DNA of 64,000 nt from Bailinhaonella thermotolerans. GTDB taxonomy: Bacteria; Actinomycetota; Actinomycetes; Streptosporangiales; Streptosporangiaceae. Numbering within the stretch: the stretch's first letter is position 1; every line of letters begins with the position of its first letter. Shown here in pieces: positions 19,537-31,020 of the stretch. The translations under genes and the position numbers were made by a program. A model generated the notes under the pieces. The model searched no databases. It saw only the letters and a program-made list of their open reading frames with translations, and was not told the origin of the DNA. The stretch spans positions 62,001 to 126,000 of the forward strand of contig NZ_QZEY01000006.1 of assembly GCF_003594875.1 (NCBI RefSeq). Direction: 5' to 3'.

Positions 19537-21120
19537 TCAGGTGAGGAGGTCGCGGCGGGTGAAGGAGGTGGTGGCGACGGCCAGGAGGAGGGCGGTCAGG
19601 AGGGTCAGGGCGAGGGGGGCGGCCGGGGCGGGCGTGATCGTGGGATGCGCGTAGGCGAAGGGGGTGAGGAGGAAGGCGGCGCGCGGGATGACGGCGGCCT
19701 CCCAGAGGGCGATCGCCAGGGCCGACACCGCGAGGAAGGCCCAGGCGGCGGGAGCGGCCAGCCGTGGCCGCAGGCCGTACACCGCGAGGGCGACGGCGGC
19801 GACGGTCCAGGCGGCCGGGATGAAGTGCGCGGTGGCGGCGAGCTGGGCGGGGAGCGGGGCCGCGCGGCCGGTGGCCAGGGCCGCGGCGAGCCCCGAGGCC
19901 AGGCCGGTCACGGCGAGGAGCGCCGCCGGGGCCGCGAGCGAGAGGAGGAGGTGGGCCGCCAGCCAGCGGGGGCGGGACACGGCGGCGGCCAGCACCGCGC
20001 CGGCGTGCCCGCGTTCCTCCTCCGCCAGCGGGGTCAGCGCGACGACGACCGAGAGGGCGGCTATGACCAGGCAGAAGACGTAGGTGAAGATCGCCAGGAG
20101 GGCGTCGCCGGGGGACTGGGCGGCCAGGCGGCCCAGCAGGCGGCGGATCAGGTCGCTCTCGGCGAAGGTGGCGTCGAGGGTGACCGAGACGGCGCCCACC
20201 GCGGCCCCGACGACCGCGAGCGCGGCGGCCCAGCTCACGAGGCGCTCCCCGGACGTGCGCCAGGCCAGCGCGAGGGGGCCGGACAGGCGTGGCGTGGCCG
20301 CGGCGGGACCGGTGGTCCCCGCGCGGTCGGGCAGGAGGCCCGAGCCCAGGTCCCGGCGGGCCGAGACGGCGCACGCCGCCGCGGCCAGGATCGCCGCGGC
20401 CGCCAGCGGGACGAGCGGGGCCCACCAGCGGGCGTCGGCGTACGGCCGGGCGAGGCGGGGCCACTCGGCGGGCAGCGGCCAGGGCCGCGCGCCGGCCACG
20501 AACGGGCCCAGGCTCGCGGCGAGCGCGCCGATCGCCAGGGTCCTGGCGAGGGCGGCGGTCTGCGCGAGCTGGGCGGCGAGCGCGCCCGCCGCCGCCAGCG
20601 CGGTCCCGCCCGCGGCCGCCGTGAGCCCGAAGAGCAGGGACCCGCCGAAGGGGAACCCCGGGCCGAGCGCGAGCGCCGCCGCCGTGAGCGCGGCGACGGC
20701 GAGGTTGACGGCCGCCGTCACGGCGAGGACGGCCGTCAGCGGGGCGTGCCGGCCCACGGCGCACGCCGCCACGGCCTCGCGCCGCCCCGCGTCCTCCTCG
20801 GCCCGCGTGTGCCGTACGGTGAAGACGATCCCGGCGACCCCGGTCACCAGCAGGCTCTGCAGGCCGGACCGCCAGGCCACCACGCCTTCGAGGCTCGTGT
20901 CCGAGATCGGCCCGAGGAGCACGGCCACGACCGGGTTGCCGTCGCTCCCCGCCGCGAACACCTCCCGCGCCTCCGGCGTCGGCAGCAGCGCGCCCAGCGA
21001 GTACGCGTTGAAGACCGGCAGCCCCGCGCCCAGCGCGGCCCAGGCGGCCAGCCCCGCCCGGTCCCGCCGCGCGAGGAACCGGACCAGCGCCCCCGTCCCC
21101 GCGAGCGCCGCCCCCCTCAC
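19537..21120 (-). CDS. ABC exporter permease (ABC-2 type)
   Basis: 527 residues from GTG 21120, overlapping the ATPase stop (GTGA). About twelve hydrophobic helices in two related halves, as in actinobacterial antibiotic or lipid exporter permeases; the second half opens near [20 protein letters not shown]. It works with the upstream ATPase. Substrate unknown; the TetR operator suggests drug or metabolite induction. Confidence 0.85.
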   Translation of the reverse strand: MRGAALAGTGALVRFLARRDRAGLAAWAALGAGLPVFNAYSLGALLPTPEAREVFAAGSDGNPVVAVLLGPISDTSLEGVVAWRSGLQSLLVTGVAGIVFTVRHTRAEEDAGRREAVAACAVGRHAPLTAVLAVTAAVNLAVAALTAAALALGPGFPFGGSLLFGLTAAAGGTALAAAGALAAQLAQTAALARTLAIGALAASLGPFVAGARPWPLPAEWPRLARPYADARWWAPLVPLAAAAILAAAACAVSARRDLGSGLLPDRAGTTGPAAATPRLSGPLALAWRTSGERLVSWAAALAVVGAAVGAVSVTLDATFAESDLIRRLLGRLAAQSPGDALLAIFTYVFCLVIAALSVVVALTPLAEEERGHAGAVLAAAVSRPRWLAAHLLLSLAAPAALLAVTGLASGLAAALATGRAAPLPAQLAATAHFIPAAWTVAAVALAVYGLRPRLAAPAAWAFLAVSALAIALWEAAVIPRAAFLLTPFAYAHPTITPAPAAPLALTLLTALLLAVATTSFTRRDLLT

Positions 21121-22172
21121 GACCGCTCCGTACGGCTCTCGCGCCCGCCCACCGGCGGGGCGGCGCCGGCGGACCGGGCGGCGTCAGCGGATGAGCCGAC
21201 GTCCGCCGGCGGCCCGGCGTCGGCGGACGGAGCGGCCTTCGCGGCGGCGTCGGCGGGCGGAGCGGCGGCCGCGGCCCCCGCGGCGTCGGCGGGCGGGGTG
21301 TAGTGGCGGAGGAAGAGGTCCTCCAGGGTGGGCGGCCGGGCGGTGAGGTCGCGGACTCCGGCGGCGGCCAGCCGGGCGAGGATGGGGCCGAGGCGGGAGC
21401 GGTCGGCCTGGAGGGTGACGCGCGGGCCGTCCGCGCGCAGGGCGTGGACGCCGGGCTCGGCGGCGAGGTCCGGCGGCGGGGCGTCCAGGTCGGCGGTGAT
21501 CGTGGTGCGGGTCAGCCGGCGCAGGTCCGCGAGACGGCCCGACTCCACGACACGGCCGGCCCGGACGATGCTCACGCGGTCGCACAGCGCCTCGACCTCG
21601 GCGAGGACGTGGCTGGACAGGAGGACCGTCACGCCTTCGCGGGCGCGTTCGGCCAGGCAGCGGCGGAACTCGACCTCCATGAGCGGGTCGAGCCCGGTGG
21701 TGGGCTCGTCCAGGAGGAGCAGCTCGGCCCGGGAGGACAGCGCCGAGACGAGCGCGACCTTCTGCCGGTTGCCCTTGGAGTAGGCGCGCGCCCGCTTGGA
21801 GGGGTCGAGCCCGAAGCGTTCCACCAGCTCGTCGCGGCGGCGCCGGTCGAGGCCCCCGCGCAGACGGCCCAGCAGGTCGATCGTCTCGCCGCCGGTGAGG
21901 CCGGGCCACAGCGCCACGTCCCCCGCGACGTACGCCAGCCGGCGGTGCAGCGCGACCGCGTCGCGCCAGGGGTCGCCGCCGAGCAGCCGGACCCGGCCCC
22001 CGTCAGGCCGGATCAGGCCGAGCAGGACGCGCAGCGTCGTCGTCTTCCCCGCGCCGTTGGGGCCGAGGTAGCCGTGGATCTCTCCGGCGGCGACCTCCAG
22101 GTCCAGGCCGTCCAGGGCGCGTGTCCGGCCGAACGTCTTGACGAGTCCGGCCGCCGAGATCACGGTCGCCAT
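21117..22172 (-). CDS. ABC transporter ATP-binding protein
   Basis: 351 residues from ATG 22172. Walker [13 protein letters not shown], signature [15 protein letters not shown], Walker [13 protein letters not shown] and switch [13 protein letters not shown] are all intact. This is the DrrA/CcmA-like exporter class. The last 60 residues are an Ala/Pro/Asp low-complexity tail (PPADAAGA-like units), which is odd for the family. It is predicted to be leaderless, with its ATG 7 nt after a -10 hexamer. Operon with the permease. Confidence 0.92.
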   Translation of the reverse strand: MATVISAAGLVKTFGRTRALDGLDLEVAAGEIHGYLGPNGAGKTTTLRVLLGLIRPDGGRVRLLGGDPWRDAVALHRRLAYVAGDVALWPGLTGGETIDLLGRLRGGLDRRRRDELVERFGLDPSKRARAYSKGNRQKVALVSALSSRAELLLLDEPTTGLDPLMEVEFRRCLAERAREGVTVLLSSHVLAEVEALCDRVSIVRAGRVVESGRLADLRRLTRTTITADLDAPPPDLAAEPGVHALRADGPRVTLQADRSRLGPILARLAAAGVRDLTARPPTLEDLFLRHYTPPADAAGAAAAAPPADAAAKAAPSADAGPPADVGSSADAARSAGAAPPVGGRESRTERS

Positions 22173-22179
22173 GTTTTGC

Positions 22180-22208
22180 ACGCTAATGCAAGCTTGCATG
22201 ACTGTAAA
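22180..22208 (-). promoter_or_regulatory. Exporter promoter with TetR-type operator in the spacer
   Basis: On the minus strand: -35 TTTACA (22208-22203), exactly 17 bp, -10 TAGCGT (22185-22180), then ATG at 22172. The spacer contains the perfect 14-bp palindrome ATGCAAGCTTGCAT (22186-22199). Binding there would block the polymerase. The divergent tetR promoter (-10 TAACAT at 22226-22231) is close by. Confidence 0.75.
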
Positions 22209-22237
22209 CATGCATGGGCGTGAACTAACATGAGCCC

Positions 22238-22831
22238 ATGTCGCTGCGCGAGCGGAAGAAACAGCGGACCCGGCAGGCCCTCGTCGACGCGGCGGCCCGG
22301 CTGTTCGAGGAGCAGGGATACGACGCGACCACCGTGGAGCAGATCGCCGCCGCGGCTGACGTCTCCACCCGGACGTTCTTCACGTACTTCCGCAGCAAGG
22401 CCGACGTCGTCTACCACAACAGCGCCGAGCGGCTGGCGGTCGGCGAGCGCGCGATCGCCTCCCGCGAGCCCGGCGAGCCCCCGGCCGAGCTGCTGGCGCG
22501 GGCCTTCGCGGCGATGCTGGAGGACAGCTGGGAGATGGGCATGACGGCCGGCATGATCGGCAACGCCCTGACGCTGCCGATCCCCTCCCCCGGCGCCTAT
22601 CTGGCCTGGTCCGACACCCGCCTGGAACGCCTGGGCGGCGCGCTCGTCGCCGCCTGCGCGGGGGAGGTCGACCGCGTGACCGCCTTCGCCATGGTCGCCG
22701 CCGCGACCGGGGCCGTCAGCGCCGCCGTCGCCGTCACCCTGAGCGAGGGGCACTCCGACGAGGAGGCCCTGGCCGCCGGCCTCACCGCCTGCCGCCGCGC
22801 CCTCGCGGGCTTCTCCCGCCCCGCCTCCTGA
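22238..22831 (+). CDS. TetR family transcriptional regulator
   Basis: 197 residues. The N-terminal helix-turn-helix spans about 10-60 ([20 protein letters not shown], then [19 protein letters not shown]). The C-terminal ligand domain is diverse, as usual. It is divergent from the ABC exporter with only 65 bp between start codons and a perfect palindrome there, so it very likely represses the exporter and perhaps itself. Predicted leaderless: -10 TAACAT lies 6 nt before ATG. Confidence 0.92.
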   Translation: MSLRERKKQRTRQALVDAAARLFEEQGYDATTVEQIAAAADVSTRTFFTYFRSKADVVYHNSAERLAVGERAIASREPGEPPAELLARAFAAMLEDSWEMGMTAGMIGNALTLPIPSPGAYLAWSDTRLERLGGALVAACAGEVDRVTAFAMVAAATGAVSAAVAVTLSEGHSDEEALAAGLTACRRALAGFSRPAS

Positions 22832-22918
22832 CCTCTCCCGCCAGCCCCCTGCCCCCCGCGCCGCCCCGCGAGTACGGCGCGCGGCCGTACCCCGGCGGAA
22901 CGCGGAAGGGCGCGGGAC

Positions 22919-22974
22919 GCGATCGCAAGATCACGCCGGCGAACCCCCGCTCCCCGGCGTGATCATGCCATCGC
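22919..22974. repeat. Long imperfect hairpin between convergent genes
   Basis: Two 21-nt arms (22919-22939 and 22954-22974) pair at 19 of 21 positions around a 14-nt loop and contain GATCACGCCGG/CCGGCGTGATC. It lies between tetR and eda ends and may serve as a bidirectional terminator. It resembles the other GATCAC hairpins of the window. Confidence 0.7.
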
Positions 22975-23002
22975 GCCCCGCGCCCGTCGTGTGAGCACCG
23001 CG

Positions 23003-23040
23003 CCTCCGCCCCCGACCGGGGCGACGGTCAGGGGCGGAGG
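23003..23040 (-). terminator. Hairpin at the end of the Entner-Doudoroff operon
   Basis: CCTCCGCCCC (23003-23012) pairs with GGGGCGGAGG (23031-23040), overlapping the eda stop codon. Confidence 0.6.
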
Positions 23041-23642
23041 GCGGCGGCCTCGGCGGCGAGCGCCTCGATCCGGGCGTAGTCGCCGGTCTTGAGGGCCTCG
23101 GCCGGGGTGAGCCACGTGCCGCCGACGCAGGCGACGTTGGGCAGGGCCAGGTAGTCCGGGGCCGTCGCGAGGCGGACGCCGCCGGTGGGGCAGAAGCGGA
23201 CCTGCGGGAGCGGGCCGCCGATGGACTTGAGGAAGGGAACGCCGCCCGCGGCCTCGGCCGGGAAGAACTTCATCTCGGTGATGCCCTCCTCCAGCAGCGA
23301 CATCGCCTCCGAGACCGTGGCGACGCCGGGCAGGAACGCCAGGCCGCTGCCGAGGGCCGCCGAGACCAGGCGCGGGGTACAGCCGGGGCTGACCAGGAAG
23401 CGGGAGCCGGCGTTGCGGGCGTCGGTGACCTCGGCCCGGGTCCTGACGGTGCCCGCGCCGACGACGGCCTGCGGCACCTCGGCGGCGATGCGCTCGATCG
23501 CGTCGAGGGCGACCGGGGTGCGCAGCGTCACCTCGATCACCGGCAGGCCCCCGGCGACCAGGGCGCGGGCGAGCGGCACCGCCGTGGAGACGTCGTCGAT
23601 CACGACGACGGGGATCACGGGGGCCAGGTCGAGCGGGTTCAC
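23028..23642 (-). CDS. eda: KHG/KDPG aldolase
   Basis: 204 residues from GTG 23642, overlapping the glk stop (GTGA). Class I aldolase of the Entner-Doudoroff pathway: splits 2-keto-3-deoxy-6-phosphogluconate into pyruvate and glyceraldehyde 3-phosphate. Glu37 (VIEVTLRTP) and Schiff-base Lys125 (EMKFFPAE) are in place, with a PTGGV phosphate-binding motif near the C-terminus. Full family length. Last gene of zwf-edd-glk-eda. Confidence 0.95.
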   Translation of the reverse strand: MNPLDLAPVIPVVVIDDVSTAVPLARALVAGGLPVIEVTLRTPVALDAIERIAAEVPQAVVGAGTVRTRAEVTDARNAGSRFLVSPGCTPRLVSAALGSGLAFLPGVATVSEAMSLLEEGITEMKFFPAEAAGGVPFLKSIGGPLPQVRFCPTGGVRLATAPDYLALPNVACVGGTWLTPAEALKTGDYARIEALAAEAAALRP

Positions 23643-24624
23643 GGGGTCTCCAGGTTCTGTTCCAGCCAGGCCGCCGTCCCGGCCAGCGCGGGCAGCGGAG
23701 CGACGATGAGCACGGTGGCGATCGCCGCGAGGTAGTCCTCCAGGCGCGGGGTGTCCTCGAAGCGGCGCCGGAAGTCGGAGGCGGCCAGCCGCCCGGCGAT
23801 GCGGGGCAGCACGCCGCCGCCGAGGAACACGCCGCCGCGCGCGCCCAGGGTGAGCGCGACGTTGCCCGCGAAGGTGCCCAGGAGACCGCAGAACACCTCG
23901 ACGGTCTCCACGCAGCACGGGTCGGAGGAGGTGCTGATCTCCGCGGCGCTCAGCACGGGCGCGTCCGCCACGCCGTCCACCAGCGCGAGGCCCCGGTGGA
24001 GCAGGGACAGGCCCGGCCCGGAGAGCAGGTTCTCGGCGACGAGCGCGCCCTCGGGGGTGAAGCCGGAGCCCCGCAGCGCGCGGACGACCTCGACCTCCCG
24101 CGCGGTGATCGCGGGGACGGAGACGTGCCCGCCCTCGCCCGGGATCGGCACCCAGCCGCCCACGGGCGCGGGGACCAGCCCGGCCACGCCGAGGCCGGTC
24201 CCCGGGCCGAGGACGGCCTTGATCCCGCCGGCCGGGGGCAGCCCCGGCCCGCCGATCCGCACGAGCTCCGACGGCTTCAGGCGCGGCAGGGACATCGCCA
24301 GCGCCTCGAAGTCGTTGAGGAGCCCGATCCGCTCGATCCCCAGCGCCCGGGCGGTGTCGGTGATCGACCCGCTCCACCCGGCGTTCGTGAGCCGGTAACG
24401 GTCGCCGTCCACGGGTCCGGCCATCGCGACGCATCCGGCCACCGGTCGCACTCCGCGGGCGTGTTCCGCCAGATACGCGGCTACGGCTTCGGTGAGCCCG
24501 GCATGGTCGGCGTCGTGCAGGACCGCGACGGACCGCGGTTCCTCCCCCGCCCCCTCGATCAGGCCGAAGCGGGCGTTGGTGCCGCCGATGTCGGCGACGA
24601 GCCAGGGACGTTCAGGAGTGGGCT

Positions 24625-24628
<4 letters not shown>
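23639..24628 (-). CDS. glk: Glucokinase, E. coli/proteobacterial type
   Basis: 329 residues from GTG 24628, overlapping the edd stop (GTGA). The phosphate motif [32 protein letters not shown] and EGGHVSV are those of the Glk (COG0837) family, not of the ROK-type glucokinase usual in actinobacteria. It phosphorylates glucose with ATP to glucose 6-phosphate, feeding Zwf. Its position between edd and eda gives a self-contained glucose-to-pyruvate unit. The family choice hints at acquisition of the cluster, but base composition matches its neighbours. Confidence 0.93.
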
Positions 24629-26451
<1,823 letters not shown>

Positions 26452-26452
26452 G

Positions 26453-27916
<1,464 letters not shown>

Positions 27917-27983
27917 CGGTCGTCTCCGGTGCGTGCAGAGGGGTGGAGAGAGGGGTCTCACGGGCTGGTGGTGCGAGATTGGA

Positions 27984-28012
27984 ACGGTAGCGGGGGTTCT
28001 GCTCTTACACAA
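27984..28012 (-). promoter_or_regulatory. Probable zwf operon promoter
   Basis: On the minus strand: -35 TTGTGT (28012-28007), 17-bp spacer, -10 TACCGT (27989-27984), about 65 nt upstream of the zwf ATG. Confidence 0.5.
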
Positions 28013-28038
28013 GCGTAGTTTTGTAACTTGAGATGAAT

Positions 28039-28061
28039 AAGTTCGCGGACTTCGTGAACTT
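28039..28061. promoter_or_regulatory. 23-bp dyad operator between zwf and the ROK regulator
   Basis: AAGTTCGCGGA and TTCGTGAACTT flank a central C, with 9 of 11 positions symmetric. It lies upstream of the zwf -35 and just upstream of the divergent ROK gene, so it is the best candidate site for that regulator. Confidence 0.6.
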
Positions 28062-28094
28062 CCACTCGCGTAATGGATGTGCTTCACTGTGTCA

Positions 28095-29321
28095 ATGGCC
28101 CGACGCCCCGCCTCCGATCTCGCCACCAGCGGCGAGGTCTTCCACCTCATCCGGACCGGCGAGGCGGTCACGCGCGCGGAGATCGGCCGCATCACCGGGC
28201 TGTCCCGGCCGGCGGTGGCGCTGCGCGTGCAGGAGTTGCTCGCGCACGGGCTCGTCGTGGAGCGCACCGACGGCCCCTCCACCGGCGGGCGGCCCCCGGT
28301 CCGGCTGGAGTTCAACGCCTCCGGCGGCGTCGTCCTCACCGCGGCGCTCGGCGTCAGCCGTACCCAGATCGCGGTCTGCGACCTGGCCGGGGACGAGGTG
28401 GCGCGCAGCGACGGATACCTCGACGTGGAGGAGTCCCCGTCGGTCATCGTGCCGATGATCCTCGACGAGTGGGACGCCCTCCTCGGCCAGGCGGGCGTGC
28501 CCGCGTCGGCCGTGCGCGGCGCCGCGATCGGGCTCCCGGCGACCGTGGAGTTCGCGGCGGGCCGGGTCCAGAGCACGCGGGTCATGGCCAAGTGGAACGG
28601 CGTCGCGATCCCGCCGCTGGTCGCCGAGCGGTTCCGCGTGCCGCTGTTCGTCGACAACGACGTGAACATGATCGCGCTCGGCGAGCACCGGCTCGTCTAC
28701 CAGGGCGACGCCGACGACCTGCTGTTCGTCAAGGTCTCCACGCGCATCGGCGCGGGCGTGGTCGCCGGGGGGCAGGTCCAGCGCGGCGCGCTCGGCGCGG
28801 CCGGGGAGATCGCCCACATCCCGGTGCGCGAGGGCCTGGGCGCCGAGTGCCGCTGCGGCAACGTGGACTGCCTGGAGGCGGTGGCCAGCGGCGCGGCCCT
28901 GGCCGCCCGGCTGCGCGAGCTCGGCCGCACCGCCATCCGCGCCCGCGACGTGGTGGCCCTCCTCCGCGAGGGCGACCCCGAGGCCGAGGCCCTGGTCCGC
29001 GACGCCGGCCGCCGCCTCGGGGACGTCGTCTCCATGGCCGTCAACCTCCTCAACCCCGACGTCGTCGTCCTGGGCGGCGACCTCGCCGACGCGTTCGACC
29101 CGCTGGTGGCCGGGGTGCGCGAGGTCGTCTACCAGCGCGCGACCGCCCTGGCCTCCCGCCGCCTGCGCATCAACCCCAGCTCCCTGGGCGAGCGCTCGGC
29201 CGTCGCCGGGTGCGCCGTCCTCGTCCTGGACCACATCCTCGCCCCCGACGCCGTGACCCACGCCCTCCACGCCGCGCCTCCGGCCGCCGCCGTCCCCGCC
29301 CGCTCCGCCGTACGCGCCTGA
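28095..29321 (+). CDS. ROK family transcriptional regulator of the Entner-Doudoroff operon
   Basis: 408 residues from ATG 28095; ATG 28077 and GTG 28089 are alternatives in the same frame. Winged helix at about 10-65 (EVFHLIRTGEAVTRAEIGR, then TGLSRPAV), followed by a ROK domain with VDNDVNMIALGE, VSTRIGAGVVAGG and the zinc loop CRCGNVDCLEAVASG. It is divergent from zwf with a 23-bp dyad between, so it probably controls the cluster in response to glucose or glucose 6-phosphate. Confidence 0.9.
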   Translation: MARRPASDLATSGEVFHLIRTGEAVTRAEIGRITGLSRPAVALRVQELLAHGLVVERTDGPSTGGRPPVRLEFNASGGVVLTAALGVSRTQIAVCDLAGDEVARSDGYLDVEESPSVIVPMILDEWDALLGQAGVPASAVRGAAIGLPATVEFAAGRVQSTRVMAKWNGVAIPPLVAERFRVPLFVDNDVNMIALGEHRLVYQGDADDLLFVKVSTRIGAGVVAGGQVQRGALGAAGEIAHIPVREGLGAECRCGNVDCLEAVASGAALAARLRELGRTAIRARDVVALLREGDPEAEALVRDAGRRLGDVVSMAVNLLNPDVVVLGGDLADAFDPLVAGVREVVYQRATALASRRLRINPSSLGERSAVAGCAVLVLDHILAPDAVTHALHAAPPAAAVPARSAVRA

Positions 29322-29514
29322 GCGCCCCAGGGCACGCCTCGGCCGCGCACCGGCGGCCCACCCCGGCCGCCCCCGGCCCGTTCCCCTCTCGCAGCGGCCT
29401 CGGCCGGGCGGCGCGGGCTCCGCGGCGTGCGGGCGGGCGAGGGAGACGCGGGGACATCCGCCGGGGGCCGTCTGACGAAGTAGGGGTGTCCATCACCTCG
29501 ACGGGAAGACGAAC

Positions 29515-29898
29515 ATGACCGACACACTCACGAAGATCCCCCGCTCCACCCCGGTCACCACCGAGGACGCGCAGCGCGTCGTGGACCAGATCTGCGCCGA
29601 CGACGAGCTCGCCTGGCAGGTCGCGGCCGAGCTCGACCGGGACCCCCGCCGGCTGCTGGCCAAGCTGTTCGCGCTCACCCCGGCCCGGCAGGCGGCGGTG
29701 CAGCGCATCAAGCTGGAGCGTGCCAGATCCACCTTCTCCCTGGTGGCGCGTGCGCTGCGCGAGGGCGACCGGGTGATCGTGCGCGTCAACGAGGTCGCCG
29801 ACGTCGCCACGGCGTTCAAGTGCTCCATCAGCGCCTCGATGGAGATGAGCCTGACCGGCGGCTCGACGGTCACGGTGGAGGCCGTCATCTCCAGGTGA
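29515..29898 (+). CDS. Hypothetical protein, 127 residues
   Basis: ATG 29515 preceded by GGGAAGACGAAC. I do not recognise a family. The first two thirds look helical and charged (DAQRVVDQICADDELAWQVA, LDRDPRRLLAKLFAL). The last 35 residues look like beta strands rich in Ser/Thr/Gly (ISASMEMSLTGGSTVTVEAV). No signal peptide. A hairpin terminator follows, so it is likely monocistronic. Codon bias supports a real gene. Confidence 0.6.
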   Translation: MTDTLTKIPRSTPVTTEDAQRVVDQICADDELAWQVAAELDRDPRRLLAKLFALTPARQAAVQRIKLERARSTFSLVARALREGDRVIVRVNEVADVATAFKCSISASMEMSLTGGSTVTVEAVISR

Positions 29899-29915
29899 TC
29901 CACGCCGCCCGGCCA

Positions 29916-29950
29916 GGGCCCGCGTCCCGCCCGCCGCGGGGCGCGGGCCC
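29916..29950 (+). terminator. Hairpin after the 127-residue hypothetical gene
   Basis: GGGCCCGCG (29916-29924) pairs with CGCGGGCCC (29942-29950) and is followed by TTCC. Confidence 0.6.
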
Positions 29951-30063
29951 TTCCCCGTCCGCCGTGCACGCGGCTCCGTCCCGGCCGGAGCCCGCGGGCC
30001 CGCCCCTGGCGGAGCGGGACTTCGGTGATCTTGGGGGGCGGAGATCCACTAGGGTCCTGGAGC

Positions 30064-30963
30064 GTGAGTTCGGAGCCTCTCGTCCCGGCGCCGCCGCGAC
30101 CGGCCGTCCTCTCGCGGGAGCGGGTGCGCGCGGCCGTGGAGTCCCGGCGCGCGCAGCGGGTGATCACGGTGGTGATCCTGGTCAACGCGGCGACGCTCGG
30201 GATCGAGACCTCGCCGGCCATGCTCCGGGAGTACGGCGGGGCGCTGCACGCGGTGGACCACGCCGCGCTGTACGTGTTCGTGGCGGAGCTCGCGGCCAAG
30301 GTCTACGCCTACCGGCTGCGGTTCTTCCGCGACCCGTGGAACGTGTTCGACTTCCTCATCGTGGGCATGTCGCTGCTGCCCACGACGGGCGGGCTGTCGG
30401 TGCTGCGGGCGCTGCGGATAATGCGGGCGCTGCGGCTGATCTCGGTGGTGCCGAGCCTGCGCCGCGTCGTGTCGGCGCTGCTGACCGCCGTTCCCGGGAT
30501 GGCCTCGATCGGGGTGCTCCTCGCGCTCGTGCTCTACGTCGCCGCCGTGATGGCCACCAAGCTGTACGGCGCGGCCGCCCCGGGCTACTTCTCGGACCTG
30601 GGGACGTCGCTGCTGACGTTGTTCCAGGTCATGACCGGGGACGCGTGGTCGGACGTGGCGCAGGAGGTGATGGCCAAGCACCCGTCGGCCTGGGTGTTCT
30701 TCGTGGTCTTCATCCTCGTGTGCACCTTCGTCGTGCTGAACCTCTTCATCGCGGTCGTCGTACGCGCGATGGAGGACGAGACCGCCGCCGACTCGCGGGC
30801 GGCGTCCGAGAAGAATTCCGCGGACCGCGACGACCGGATCCTGGCGGAGCTCGCGAGCCTGCAAGCCGAGGTCAGAGCACTTAAGGACACCCTGAATGGG
30901 GGTCTTGGGGCGGAAAAAGTGAGAAGAGAAACGGCTGCAGTTCGCGACATTCGTAACGGTTGA
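30064..30963 (+). CDS. Voltage-gated-type ion channel (bacterial NaV/CaV-like)
   Basis: 299 residues from GTG 30064 with GGAG just upstream. One six-helix domain: S1-S3, then an arginine-rich S4 near 113-135 (RALRIMRALRLISVVPSLRR), pore helices and the selectivity filter at 191-197 (TGDAWSD). After S6 comes a C-terminal coiled coil (ILAELASLQAEVRALKDTL) as in NaChBac-type tetramers. The filter differs from the classical bacterial TLESW and recalls eukaryotic calcium-channel repeats, so ion selectivity should not be assumed to be sodium. Confidence 0.88.
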   Translation: MSSEPLVPAPPRPAVLSRERVRAAVESRRAQRVITVVILVNAATLGIETSPAMLREYGGALHAVDHAALYVFVAELAAKVYAYRLRFFRDPWNVFDFLIVGMSLLPTTGGLSVLRALRIMRALRLISVVPSLRRVVSALLTAVPGMASIGVLLALVLYVAAVMATKLYGAAAPGYFSDLGTSLLTLFQVMTGDAWSDVAQEVMAKHPSAWVFFVVFILVCTFVVLNLFIAVVVRAMEDETAADSRAASEKNSADRDDRILAELASLQAEVRALKDTLNGGLGAEKVRRETAAVRDIRNG

Positions 30964-31020
30964 CCGCTAGCATCCCCTTGGTCCCATGGGTTATCCGACC
31001 GGGGAGGTTACGGTCCGCTG

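Noticed and set aside
28039-28061. Heat-shock CIRCE-like element
   Set aside because: Sequence and arm length do not match the 9-N9-9 CIRCE form, and the flanking genes are not chaperones.
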